This document shows, in pieces, positions 23,703 to 32,381 of a stretch of 64,000 bases of DNA. The DNA comes from Hamadaea sp. (GTDB lineage Bacteria > Actinomycetota > Actinomycetes > Mycobacteriales > Micromonosporaceae). The notes under the pieces were generated by a model, which made no database searches, was not told the origin of the DNA, and was given only the letters and a program-made list of their open reading frames with translations. Made by a program: the position numbers and the translations under genes. Within the stretch, counting starts at the first letter, position 1; each line of letters starts with the position of its first letter. The stretch is from positions 1-64,000 of the forward strand of contig NZ_JABFVK010000059.1 of NCBI RefSeq assembly GCF_013362815.1. Direction: 5' to 3'.

Positions 23703-24989
23703 TCATTGCAGCAGCCGGTTCGTCCAGCCGCCCTCGATGATGCCTTCGCCGTCGATCCAGATGCCCCAGTCGACGATGTCCTCAACTTCGATGTACGCCG
23801 GCCGCCCGGCTCGCACCGCCGGATCGGTCTCCGCGTCGGACATGCTCACGCCGTGCACCCGATCGGGGTCGGCCCACGAGGTCACCGTGGACCAGACGAA
23901 CTCGTCGGCCTCGTCGGTCTGCAGATGGTGTTTCACGAGCAGGTGAGCCGGGGGTTCGATCTCCCCCGCGAGGAAGCGTACGCGGGCCGACGGGAGGGCA
24001 GCGCGAGCAGTCGCGATGGCCGCATCCATCTCGTCCGTGTGCTGAGAGCGCAGGATGCTCGTGGACGGCGTGTCGAACAGCACCGCGCATACCTGGGCGA
24101 GGAACTCGCCGGACGACGCCGGATAGTCCTCCGGGGGGACGACCGTCAGGAAGGTCTGCTCGTCGAACTGGTCGGGCGGATCGAGGCGCAGGGGCAGTTC
24201 GACCGAGACGCCCGGGTCGCCGCCCACGTGATCCCCGTACGCCTCCGCGACGTCGACGCCGGTCACGGTGAGGATGCGCGGCACACTGACGAACGCCGGA
24301 TCGTCGGCCGCGTCGACCGCCCTGGACCAGTGCCGCAGCAGGACGACGGCGGCGGCGCTGAGCGTGGCGGTCCACGGCCCGGCCAGCGTCGGCGGCACGT
24401 CGAGCACCTGCAACTCCGGTAAGCCGTGCCGATCGAGACCCTTGGTGGTCATCCAGATCCCACGATCGTCCGGCGACTGCGGTACGAGCACCCAACGCGT
24501 GAGCGTGACCCGCCCCTCGCTGTCCGGCAACGTCTCCAGGGCCTGTTGCGGATTCAGGATCTGCGGCATGAACGCGTCGATGAGCGTACCGGGCAGGTCT
24601 TGCGCCAACGCGGCGGCGACGCCCCGGGCGTGCCACTCGTGGGCGGGCGGCCACCCCGGCCGGAACGCCGCCTGGCAGATCACGACATGCGTGGCGGACT
24701 CGGCTGCGCCCAGCTCGGCCGGGGTCGCCCCGAACATCCGCAGGTACTCCAACGGCAACGGCGGCGCTTCCTCGACCGGCCAGACCTCCAGCGTCAGCAG
24801 CGGACCGGCCAGCATCTGCAGGGCGCCCGAGCGCAATGGCTCCGGCAGCCGCAACGCGGCCTGCGCTGCCGCCACGTCGACGTCCTCGGGCGGCGACGAC
24901 GTGGTGACGACGTAGGTCGCCTGAACCATCTCGGGAACGCTGAGGGTCACAACCTCGTCGGCGTCGGCCGAGCCGTCGGAATCGCTCAC
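23703..24989 (-). CDS. DUF2314-like domain protein, unknown function
   Basis: This 428-aa soluble, acidic protein has no catalytic motif I recognise. The last 90 residues (LLVKHHLQTDEADEFVW, then VSMSDAETDP and VEDIVDWGIWIDGEGIIEGG) look like DUF2314, a small domain often joined to ankyrin or toxin-immunity proteins. The first 330 residues are a mixed region with two repeat-like parts rich in Pro and Asp. It starts at a GTG with no obvious ribosome site or TANNNT box, so the exact start is open. It is alone between the flavin reductase and the MarR gene. Confidence 0.7.
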   Translation of the reverse strand: MSDSDGSADADEVVTLSVPEMVQATYVVTTSSPPEDVDVAAAQAALRLPEPLRSGALQMLAGPLLTLEVWPVEEAPPLPLEYLRMFGATPAELGAAESATHVVICQAAFRPGWPPAHEWHARGVAAALAQDLPGTLIDAFMPQILNPQQALETLPDSEGRVTLTRWVLVPQSPDDRGIWMTTKGLDRHGLPELQVLDVPPTLAGPWTATLSAAAVVLLRHWSRAVDAADDPAFVSVPRILTVTGVDVAEAYGDHVGGDPGVSVELPLRLDPPDQFDEQTFLTVVPPEDYPASSGEFLAQVCAVLFDTPSTSILRSQHTDEMDAAIATARAALPSARVRFLAGEIEPPAHLLVKHHLQTDEADEFVWSTVTSWADPDRVHGVSMSDAETDPAVRAGRPAYIEVEDIVDWGIWIDGEGIIEGGWTNRLLQ

Positions 24990-25050
24990 TCAGCCATCGT
25001 GCCCAAGATCGGGGCTCCCGGCTACCCCTGCCTCCCCGGCGCGCCGCCCG

Positions 25051-25560
25051 TCATCCGGCCGCGGAACGCGTGGGGGTGGCGGCGGAGCCGGCGAGGGCGG
25101 ACGCGACGACGTCGCAGGGATCGGTCACCTCGTCGATGTCGCGTACGGCGCACGCCACCCGCCGGAGCAGGGCGCGAAACGCATCCCGTTCGGCCGGCGA
25201 CAACGTGCCGAGCACCGTGTCCTCCGCTGTGCGTACCCGTTTCTGAAGATCCTGCAGGGCGCGACGGCCCGCCGCCGTGGCGACCACCTTGCGCTGACGG
25301 CGGTCGGCCGGGTTGAGCCGGCGCTCCACGAGCCCGGCAGCGACCAGATCGTCGATGAGATACGTCATGACGGTGCGGTCGATGCCCAGGTACGCCGCGA
25401 GCGCGAGCTGGCTCGGGTGTTCGCCGCGGACGACCTCGGTCAGCGTCTGGTAGCCGCGCGGGCCGTGGGGGAACTCGCCCAGCTCGACCACGACCGTGCT
25501 CTGGTACGCGCGCAGCAGCACACCGAGCGCCCACCCGAAGTCGTCGTGCTCCCGATTCAT
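25051..25560 (-). CDS. MarR family transcriptional regulator
   Basis: The 169-aa protein has a MarR winged helix: RGYQTLTEVVRGEHPSQLALAAYLGIDRTVMTYLIDDL read in parts (QLALAAYLGIDRTVMTYLID is the recognition helix region, about residues 50-70), wing LNPADRRQRKVVATAAG and a dimerising C-terminal helix. Such regulators usually repress a divergent gene and release on binding a small phenolic or oxidant. Here the divergent operon encodes the luciferase-like oxidoreductases, with an inverted repeat between. The ATG at 25560 has TATGAT seven nt upstream (leaderless). Confidence 0.9.
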   Translation of the reverse strand: MNREHDDFGWALGVLLRAYQSTVVVELGEFPHGPRGYQTLTEVVRGEHPSQLALAAYLGIDRTVMTYLIDDLVAAGLVERRLNPADRRQRKVVATAAGRRALQDLQKRVRTAEDTVLGTLSPAERDAFRALLRRVACAVRDIDEVTDPCDVVASALAGSAATPTRSAAG

Positions 25561-25614
25561 GCCTGGAATCATACCGGCCGAAGTGCGGTTGCACCTATCA
25601 TCTGCGCGACATAC

Positions 25615-25634
25615 GATCTGCTCTGCAACAGATC
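25615..25634. promoter_or_regulatory. Inverted repeat, candidate MarR operator
   Basis: GATCTG and CAGATC form perfect 6-bp arms with an 8-nt centre, 13 bp before the ATG of the luciferase-like/FAD fusion gene and just upstream of its GGGAGG ribosome site. A MarR dimer bound here would block transcription of that operon. The assignment to this MarR is inference from position. Confidence 0.5.
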
Positions 25635-25647
25635 TTGGGAGGTACGC

Positions 25648-27786
25648 ATGGAGTTCGGCACGTCGATCACGCCGGCGAACGGCGGCGATCCGGTCGGTCT
25701 CGCGCGCCGCAGCGAGGAGCTGGGCTTCGACCTCGTCACCTTCCAGGACCACCCGTACCAGCCCCGGTTCCACGACACCTGGACGCTGCTGGCCTGGGTC
25801 GCGGGGCAGACCGAGCGCGTCCGGCTCGCCGGGAACGTGCTGAATCTCCCCCTCCGCGATCCGGCCCTGCTCGCGCGCAGCGCCGCCAGCCTCGACCTGC
25901 TCTCGGGCGGTCGGCTGGAGCTGGCGCTGGGCGCGGGCGGATTCTGGGACGCGATCGAGGCGATGGGCGGGCCCCGGCGTGAACCGCGCGCGGCGGTCGA
26001 GGCCACCGACGAGGCGATCGACATCATCCGCGGGCTGCACCACGCTGGTGATCCGACGCCGTTCCGCTCTGAAGGCACCCACTACCGGGTGCCGAACGCG
26101 CAGCGCGGTCCCCTGCCCGCCCACCACATCCCGATCTGGCTGGGCGCGCTAGGCCCCCGGATGCTGCGCCTGATCGGCCGCAAGGCGGACGGCTGGCTGC
26201 CGAGCCTCGGCCGGGTGGGCGTCGACGGCCTGCGGGCCGGGAACAAACTCATCGACGAGGCTGCCGTCGCCGCCGGGCGCGATCCGGCGGACATCCGGCG
26301 TCTCGTCAACGTGACACCGGACGTTCCGCTCGAAGTGCTGCAAACCCTGGAAGCCGACACGCTCATCCTCTACACCGACGACGTGTCCGAGATGGAGCGG
26401 TTCGCCCGGGAGGTCATGCCCGTCCTGCGGGCGACGAACCGGCGGCCGACCCGGCCGAGCTGGGCGCGAGCGAAGCGGCGCCCGGGGATCGACTACGACG
26501 GCGTACCGCGGTCGGCGGATGCCGTCGAGCCCGGCGACATCGACTTCCCCCGGCTGAAGTCCACCTATCTCCGGGGCGGCAACCCCGGCATCATCCTGCG
26601 GCCGCGTACGACCGCCGAGGTGGTGGAGGCGTTGGCGTTCGCTCGCCGCCATCGCACCGTCCCGCTCGGCATCCGCAGCGGCGGGCACGGCGTCAGCGGA
26701 CGGTCCACCAACGACGGTGGCATCGTGCTCAGCGTCGCGCGGCTCAACCACATCGAGGTCGTCGGCGACCGCCGGGTCCGCGTCGGCCCGGGCGCGCGCT
26801 GGTCCGACATCGCCCGCACGCTCGCACCGCACGGGTGGGCGCTCACCTCGGGTGACTACGGCGGCGTCGGCGTCGGCGGGCTCACCACCGCGGGCGGCGT
26901 CGGCTGGTTCGCCCGCAAGCACGGGCTCACCCTCGATCACCTGCGATCCGCGGAGGTCGTTCTCGCTTCAGGCCAAGTCGTACGCGTAGACGCGGCGCAC
27001 GACGCCGAGTTGTTCTGGGCGATCCGGGGAGCCGGTGCCAACTTCGGGATCGTGACGGACTTCGAGTTCGACGTGGACGAAGTGGGTGACGTGGGATTCG
27101 GCCAGCTGGCCGTGGACGCGAGCGATCCGGCGGGGCTGCTGGAGCGGTTCGGGGCCGCCGTCGAAGCCGCACCCCGGGAGCTGACCGCCTCGCTCATCAT
27201 GGGCCCGCCCCGGCGAGGTGCGTACGCGTCGATTCTGGCGGTCGTGGACAGCGACGATCCCGAGACGATCGTCTCGCTGCTGGAACCGTTGGCCGAGATC
27301 GCTCCGCTGGTCGACCAGCGCGTCGTCCTCACCCCGTACGCCGGGCTCATGGCCACCGACGGCAACTCCCACCACGACGGCCAAGGCGAGCCGGCCGGGC
27401 GGTCCGGGCTGATCGAGCACCTGACGCCGGCGTTCACGGCCGACGCCGAAGAACTGCTGCGCAGCGGTGCCGTGCACTTCTTCCAGCTCCGGTCGGTCGG
27501 TGGGGCGGTCGCCGACGTCGACCCGATGGCGACGGCGTACGCGAACCGGTCGGCGAACTTCTCCGTGACCGCGCTCGGCCTGAGCCAGCGCCGCGTCGAC
27601 GCGGCTTGGGACCGGTTGCACCACCACTTCCAGGGCACCTACCTCAACTTCGACACCGACCGGCGGCCCGAGCGGCTGCACGACGCGTGGCCGCCGGAGC
27701 ACCTGACCCGGCTGCGCGACCTCAAGCGCCGCTACGACCCGGACGGCGTCTTCCGCGACAACTTCTACCTCGGGGACGACCGATGA
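25648..27786 (+). CDS. Fusion of luciferase-like monooxygenase and covalent-FAD oxidase domain
   Basis: This 712-aa protein unites two flavoenzymes. Residues 1 to about 270 form an LLM-class (bacterial luciferase-like) oxidoreductase with GFDLVTFQDHPYQP and the GNVLNLPLRDPALLARSAASLD loop. Residues about 300-712 form a PCMH/BBE FAD oxidase: GIRSGGHGVSG with H347 as the expected 8-alpha-histidyl-FAD residue, GVGVGGLTTAGGVGWFARKHG, and the C-terminal YDPDGVFRDNF. The second covalent Cys of bicovalent oxidases is absent. GGGAGG eight nt before the ATG fixes the start. The next gene is a separate paralogue of the first domain. A two-step flavin oxidation of one substrate is inferred. Confidence 0.9.
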   Translation: MEFGTSITPANGGDPVGLARRSEELGFDLVTFQDHPYQPRFHDTWTLLAWVAGQTERVRLAGNVLNLPLRDPALLARSAASLDLLSGGRLELALGAGGFWDAIEAMGGPRREPRAAVEATDEAIDIIRGLHHAGDPTPFRSEGTHYRVPNAQRGPLPAHHIPIWLGALGPRMLRLIGRKADGWLPSLGRVGVDGLRAGNKLIDEAAVAAGRDPADIRRLVNVTPDVPLEVLQTLEADTLILYTDDVSEMERFAREVMPVLRATNRRPTRPSWARAKRRPGIDYDGVPRSADAVEPGDIDFPRLKSTYLRGGNPGIILRPRTTAEVVEALAFARRHRTVPLGIRSGGHGVSGRSTNDGGIVLSVARLNHIEVVGDRRVRVGPGARWSDIARTLAPHGWALTSGDYGGVGVGGLTTAGGVGWFARKHGLTLDHLRSAEVVLASGQVVRVDAAHDAELFWAIRGAGANFGIVTDFEFDVDEVGDVGFGQLAVDASDPAGLLERFGAAVEAAPRELTASLIMGPPRRGAYASILAVVDSDDPETIVSLLEPLAEIAPLVDQRVVLTPYAGLMATDGNSHHDGQGEPAGRSGLIEHLTPAFTADAEELLRSGAVHFFQLRSVGGAVADVDPMATAYANRSANFSVTALGLSQRRVDAAWDRLHHHFQGTYLNFDTDRRPERLHDAWPPEHLTRLRDLKRRYDPDGVFRDNFYLGDDR

Positions 27787-28676
27787 CCGACTACGGACAC
27801 GACCTCCAGTTCGGGGTGTTCGTCACCCCGGCGGCCCAGCCCGCGCATCACGCCGTCGACCTGGCGGTGACCGCCGACCGGGCCGGGCTGGACCTGGTGA
27901 CCTTCCAGGACCACCCGTATCAGCCCCACTTCCACGACACCTGGACGCTGCTGAGCTACGCCGCCTCGCGTACGTCGCGCGTGCACGTCAGCGGCAACGT
28001 ACTGAACCTGCCCCTGCGGCAGCCCGCCGTTCTCGCCCGCGCCGCCGCCTCCCTGGATCTGCTCTCGGGCGGCCGGTTCGAGCTGGGCATCGGCGCGGGC
28101 GGGTTCTGGGACGCCATCGCAGCGATGGGCGGGCGGCGGCTCAGCCCCGGGCAGTCCGTGCGAGCCCTCGAAGAGGCGATCACGATCTTCCGCGAGATCT
28201 GGAACCCGGCCGAACGTGGCGGCGTACGCGTCGAAGGCGAGTTCTACCAGGTACGCGGAGCGAAGCGCGGACCCGCTCCGGCCCACGACATCCCGATCTG
28301 GCTGGGTGCGTACAAGCCGCGCATGCTGCGCCTGATCGGGCGGAAGGCCGACGGCTGGCTGCCGTCGCTGGGTTACCTGCCCGGCGGCCCGGCCGAGCTG
28401 GCCCCGCTCAACGCCGAGATCGACGAGGCCGCCGCCGGTGCCGGACGGTCGCCGTCGGCGATCCGGCGGCTGCTGAACGTCGGCGGGCAGTTCTCCGCCC
28501 AAGCTCAAGGCTTCCTCAACGGGCCGCCCGATCAGTGGGCCGAAGATCTCGCCGGGCTGACCCTGGAGCACGGCGTGAGCACCTTCATCCTCGCCGGCGA
28601 CGACGCCGCCACGATCGAGCGGTACGCCGCCGAAGTCGCTCCGGCGACTCGCGAACTCGTCGCCGCCGCCCGCTGA
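27783..28676 (+). CDS. LLM-class flavin-dependent oxidoreductase
   Basis: The 297-aa protein is a stand-alone LLM oxidoreductase. It is closely similar to the N-terminal domain of the preceding fusion: both share LDLVTFQDHPYQP-type and GNVLNLPLR, LLSGGR-ELxxGAGGFWDAI, and RMLRLIGRKADGWLPSLG segments, so the two arose by duplication. Such enzymes use reduced flavin (FMNH2 or F420H2); the F420 branch is common in actinomycetes and cannot be excluded. The ATG overlaps the upstream stop by four nt (ATGA), so it is translationally coupled to the fusion and may form heteromers with it. Confidence 0.92.
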   Translation: MTDYGHDLQFGVFVTPAAQPAHHAVDLAVTADRAGLDLVTFQDHPYQPHFHDTWTLLSYAASRTSRVHVSGNVLNLPLRQPAVLARAAASLDLLSGGRFELGIGAGGFWDAIAAMGGRRLSPGQSVRALEEAITIFREIWNPAERGGVRVEGEFYQVRGAKRGPAPAHDIPIWLGAYKPRMLRLIGRKADGWLPSLGYLPGGPAELAPLNAEIDEAAAGAGRSPSAIRRLLNVGGQFSAQAQGFLNGPPDQWAEDLAGLTLEHGVSTFILAGDDAATIERYAAEVAPATRELVAAAR

Positions 28677-28704
28677 CCTCGCCTGCTAAGCGCGTCATGT
28701 TTTG

Positions 28705-28769
28705 GCGCTGGATCAGGGTTCCCGGTCGAATCTTGGGTCGTGATTCGACCCAGATCCAGGATCCAGCGC
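28705..28769. repeat. 65-bp palindromic element, copy B
   Basis: Nested perfect stems: outer arms GCGCTGGATC/GATCCAGCGC (10 bp) and inner arms GGTCGAATC/GATTCGACC (9 bp), separated by 9-nt internal loops and closed by a 9-nt loop. It is related to the segment at 7781-7845. It lies 29 bp after the stop of the LLM gene in a 298-bp gene-free gap (28677-28974); nothing else was recognised in that gap. Confidence 0.9.
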
Positions 28770-28974
28770 TCAAGGCATCAGCCGTTTCACCGCCGTGCTT
28801 GGTCGAGATGGCCTCGCCGTACGTCTCGTAGTGCGAGAACTCGCGGCTGGTCCCGCCGTGCGACCGCGTGTAGACGCGGACAGACGTCGGACGGGCTCAT
28901 CTCGGCCCTCCGGGGATTCGGCTGGTCCCCATCCTGAATCGTCGCCGCAACTTCCGCCGACCCGATACGAACCG

Positions 28975-30456
28975 CTAATCCGCCAACGGAAGGCGGACGG
29001 TGAACGTCGTCCGGCCGGGCTCGCTGCTGACGGACACCTCGCCGTGATGAGCCGCGACGACGGCCTGCACGATCGCCAAGCCCAGCCCGGTGCTCCCGGC
29101 GGTACGCGAACGCGACCCGTCGCCGCGGGCGAACCGCTCGAAGACGTGCGGCAGCAGCTCAGCCGGGATCCCGGGGCCGGCGTCGGTCACGGTCAGCACC
29201 GCGTCAGCGGTGGCGGGCGCGACCGCGACGGTGACGACCGTGCGCTCGGGAGTGTGCGTACGCGCATTGCCGAGGAGGTTCGCCACGACTTGGTGCAGCC
29301 GGGCGCGGTCGCCGGTGACGACGACGGGTTCCTCGGGTACGTCGAGCCGCCACACGTGTCCCGGCCCGGCGGCGTGCGCGTCGCCGACGGCGTCCACCAC
29401 CAGCGAGGTCAGGTCGACCGGCTGGTACTCCAGCGGACGTCCGGCGTCGAGGCGGGCCAGCAGCAGCAGGTCTTCGACCAGGCCGCTCATCCGGCGCGCC
29501 TCGGACTCCATCCGGTCGAGCAGGTGCCCGACATCGTCGGGGAGGTCGTGGCGGCGGCTGAGTTCGGCGTACCCGCGAATGGAGGCGAGCGGCGTCCGCA
29601 GTTCGTGACTGGCGTCGGCGACGAACTGGCGTACCTGGGTCTCGCTCGCGTGCCGGGCTTCGAGCGCCTCCCCGACATGGTCCAGCATCCGGTTGAGCGC
29701 CGCGCCGACCTGGCCGACCTCCGTACGCGGATCGGTGTCGCGCTCGTCGACGCGTTGCGGCAGTTCGACCTCACCGCGGTCGAGGCGTACCTGCGAGACT
29801 CGCGTAGCCGTGGCGGCGACCCTCGACAGTGGACGAAGCGCCCGGCGGACGATGACGGTGCCGCCGACCGCCACCGAGCCGAGCACGAGCACGGTCGCGG
29901 CTCCGACGACGATCGTGAGCAGCAGCACCGTCTCCCGGGTCTCCTCCAGGGGCAGTCCGGTGATGAGGATCGCGCCGTCGTCCATCTGCCGCGCGACGAC
30001 CCGGTACGCACCCTGGTCGCACAGTTCGATGGTGTGCGCTTTCCCGTCGAGCGGGACCGCCCGCAGATTCGCGTACGCGTCGGCCAGGTCGGGCGACGTC
30101 TGGCCCTGCTCGGTCAACACCGAGGCCGAGGTGACTTCGCCGTCGCAGAGGCGCGCGTTGAGAGTGCCGATGCTCTGGCCGAGCACCCAGCCGTCCTGGT
30201 CCGAACCTGCGGAACAAGAGGTGCCGGCGGGCTTGGGCTTGTGGCTGTCGTACCCCTTGGGTGCCCGGGTGGCGGCCGCCGTCAACTGCCGGTCGATCTG
30301 CGCGTCGAGCGTCTTGTCCAGCGCGACGATCGTCGTGACGCCGACCGCGAGGAAGGCCGCGGCGAGCAACACCGTCATCGCGGCCACCAGCCGGGCCCGT
30401 AGCGTCCAGGTGGACGGGTGCGGCCGGAACCGCCTACGCGACGGGCTTGAGGACAT
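28975..30456 (-). CDS. Two-component sensor histidine kinase
   Basis: This 493-aa membrane kinase has a first TM helix near 20-45, an extracytoplasmic sensor of about 120 residues (with two cysteines in CSAGSD and LCDGEV), a second TM around 175-200, a HAMP region, the HisKA box VADASHELRTPLASIRGYAEL with the phospho-His, and an HATPase_c domain with N box LLGNARTHT, DAGPGIP and GLGLAIV. The ATG at 30456 overlaps the end of the response regulator gene by 23 nt; a GTG at 30468 is possible. Signal unknown. Confidence 0.95.
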   Translation of the reverse strand: MSSSPSRRRFRPHPSTWTLRARLVAAMTVLLAAAFLAVGVTTIVALDKTLDAQIDRQLTAAATRAPKGYDSHKPKPAGTSCSAGSDQDGWVLGQSIGTLNARLCDGEVTSASVLTEQGQTSPDLADAYANLRAVPLDGKAHTIELCDQGAYRVVARQMDDGAILITGLPLEETRETVLLLTIVVGAATVLVLGSVAVGGTVIVRRALRPLSRVAATATRVSQVRLDRGEVELPQRVDERDTDPRTEVGQVGAALNRMLDHVGEALEARHASETQVRQFVADASHELRTPLASIRGYAELSRRHDLPDDVGHLLDRMESEARRMSGLVEDLLLLARLDAGRPLEYQPVDLTSLVVDAVGDAHAAGPGHVWRLDVPEEPVVVTGDRARLHQVVANLLGNARTHTPERTVVTVAVAPATADAVLTVTDAGPGIPAELLPHVFERFARGDGSRSRTAGSTGLGLAIVQAVVAAHHGEVSVSSEPGRTTFTVRLPLAD

Positions 30457-31198
30457 ACCCGGCGCCACGCATCGTGTGGATCATGGGCACTCGCCCGGCG
30501 TCGATCTTCTTGCGCAGGTACGAGATGTACAGCTCGACCACGTTGGCCTGGCCGCCGAAGTCGTAGTTCCAGACGCGATCGAGGATCTGCCGCTTCGACA
30601 GCACACGCCGCGGATTGCGCATGAGGTAGCGCAGCAGCTCGAACTCGGTCGCGGTCAGCTCGATCGATACACCGCCACGGCGTACCTCCCGGCTGTCTTC
30701 TTCCAGTACGAGGTCGCCGACGACCAGCATCGACTCCGACTGCGCGTCGGCCCGTACCGATCGGCGTACGAGGGCACGCAGCCGGGCCACGAGTTCTTCG
30801 ATGCTGAACGGCTTGGTGACGTAGTCGTCGCCGCCAGCGGTGAGCCCCGCCACCCGATCCTCGACGGAGTCCTTGGCGGTGAGGAAGAGCACGGGCAGCT
30901 CCGGAGCCTCAGCCCGCAGCTTGCGGAGTACCTGGAGACCGTCGAAGTCGGGCAGCATCATGTCGAGCACGACGGCGTCCGGCCGGAACTCCCGGGCGGT
31001 ACGCACAGCGCTGCCGCCGTCGGCGGCACTGCGTACCTCCCAGCCCTCGTAACGCAGCGCCATGGACAGCAGCTCGGCCAGCGTCGGCTCGTCGTCCACC
31101 ACGAGCATGCGGACCGGGCTGCCGTCCGCGCGGCGCAACTGCCCGCGCTGCGAAGACTTGGCGCTCACCGTGGCTGCGTTCGTCATGCCCTCGATCAT
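30434..31198 (-). CDS. OmpR-family response regulator
   Basis: The 254-aa protein has a receiver domain (MLVVDDEPTLAELL, phospho-Asp in VVLDMMLPDFDG, LTAKD and the conserved Lys in YVTKPFS) and a C-terminal winged helix (ELTATEFELLRYLMRNPRRVLSKRQILD, IHTMRGAGYVLKP). The closest pattern I know is the TrcR/TcrX type of actinomycetes. The start is uncertain: ATG 31198 has GAGGGG eight nt upstream and is used here, ATG 31186 is the alternative. It is co-transcribed with the following histidine kinase. Confidence 0.95.
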   Translation of the reverse strand: MIEGMTNAATVSAKSSQRGQLRRADGSPVRMLVVDDEPTLAELLSMALRYEGWEVRSAADGGSAVRTAREFRPDAVVLDMMLPDFDGLQVLRKLRAEAPELPVLFLTAKDSVEDRVAGLTAGGDDYVTKPFSIEELVARLRALVRRSVRADAQSESMLVVGDLVLEEDSREVRRGGVSIELTATEFELLRYLMRNPRRVLSKRQILDRVWNYDFGGQANVVELYISYLRKKIDAGRVPMIHTMRGAGYVLKPVA

Positions 31199-31286
31199 GC
31201 GGGAGGCCCCTCGGGAACCGCTATTCGTCAGCTGTGTGTTCGCTGTACCGGTCCATGGGAACGGAGCCAGCCGGTAACCTGGGCCC

Positions 31287-32174
31287 ATGGGCGGCATTCG
31301 GGTCGGCACCGCCTCGTGGACCGACAAGACCCTGCTCGCGTCCGGGTGGTATCCGCAGACGGCCGACACCGCCGAGAAGCGCCTGGCGTACTACGCCCGG
31401 CAGTTCCCGCTCGTCGAAGTCGACGCCACTTACTACTCCCCGCCCGCCGAGCAGACCGTCAAGCTCTGGGCCGAACGCACCCCGGCCGATTTCACATTCA
31501 ACATCAAGGCGTTCAGTTTGCTCACCGGACACCCGACGAAGGTCTCCTCGATCTTCAAGGACCTGCGGCCGGAGACCGACAAGTCCTCCGTCTACCCACG
31601 TGACCTCGACCCGAAGACCACCGACGAGATCTGGGAACGGTTCCTGTCGGCGTTGCAGCCGCTCAGCGATGCCGGGAAGCTCGGCGTACTGCTGTTCCAG
31701 TTCCCGCCGTGGTTCACCATCCGGCGGTCGAACAAGGACTACGTCCTCGAAGCCGCCGAGCGCTGCCGTCCGTTGCCCATCGCCGTGGAGTTCCGGCACG
31801 AGTCCTGGTTCGCCGGCGACAATCGGGCCGAGACCCTCGACTTCCTGCGCCGCCACCACCTGCCGTTCGTCTGCGTCGACATGCCGCAGGGCCACAAGTC
31901 CTCGATCCCGCCCGTGGTGGAGGCGACCGCCGACCGGGCGGTGGTCCGCTTCCACGGGCACAGCGACAAATGGACCAGCCGGGACATCTACGAGAAGTTC
32001 GGCTACCTGTACTCCCAGCGGGAGCTCAAGGACTGGGCCCCGAAGCTGGAGAAGCTGGCCGACAGCACCGGCGAGACGCACGTGCTCATGAACAACTGCT
32101 ACTCCGACTACGCCCAGCGCAACGCGAAGCAGCTCATCGACCTGCTGACCGACGACGCCGGCACGAGCGACTAG
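31287..32174 (+). CDS. DUF72 (YecE-like) family protein
   Basis: This is a 295-aa TIM-barrel-type protein of the DUF72 family, with the family opening GGIRVGTASWTDKTLLASGWYP, the EVDATYYSPPAEQTVKLWAERTP segment and FNIKAFSLLTGHP. Biochemical role is not established for the family. The ATG at 31287 has TAACCT six nt upstream (leaderless type) and is divergent from the response regulator gene. A GC-rich hairpin follows its stop codon. Confidence 0.9.
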   Translation: MGGIRVGTASWTDKTLLASGWYPQTADTAEKRLAYYARQFPLVEVDATYYSPPAEQTVKLWAERTPADFTFNIKAFSLLTGHPTKVSSIFKDLRPETDKSSVYPRDLDPKTTDEIWERFLSALQPLSDAGKLGVLLFQFPPWFTIRRSNKDYVLEAAERCRPLPIAVEFRHESWFAGDNRAETLDFLRRHHLPFVCVDMPQGHKSSIPPVVEATADRAVVRFHGHSDKWTSRDIYEKFGYLYSQRELKDWAPKLEKLADSTGETHVLMNNCYSDYAQRNAKQLIDLLTDDAGTSD

Positions 32175-32177
32175 CGC

Positions 32178-32194
32178 GGCCGGGGCGCCCGGCC
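32178..32194 (+). terminator. GC hairpin after DUF72 gene
   Basis: GGCCGGG and CCCGGCC pair around a 3-nt loop, three bases after the TAG stop of the DUF72 gene. There is no U-tract, which is common for actinomycete terminators. Confidence 0.55.
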
Positions 32195-32294
32195 GGAATG
32201 CCGACCCGAAATGGCTCCCGAGCTGCGGATATCGGATCGTCCGTTCGTCGCAGCCCTTTGCATTCAAGTTACTGGATGATGTGATCCACGACAT

Positions 32295-32354
32295 GCCCGG
32301 CCGGGGCCGGGCAACGGCTTCGGGTGATCTTGCGTCAAGGTGCTCAGATCACCC
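32295..32354. repeat. Two stem-loops upstream of the penicillin-binding protein gene
   Basis: GCCCGGCC/GGCCGGGC (32295-32312, 2-nt centre) is followed by GGGTGATCT/AGATCACCC (32322-32330 and 32346-32354, 15-nt loop). They occupy the leader region 28-87 nt before the ATG of the PBP gene and could act as attenuator or operator; no known riboswitch matches. Confidence 0.5.
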
Positions 32355-32381
32355 GCCCGTTTCGACCCCGGTGGTGCCCTC

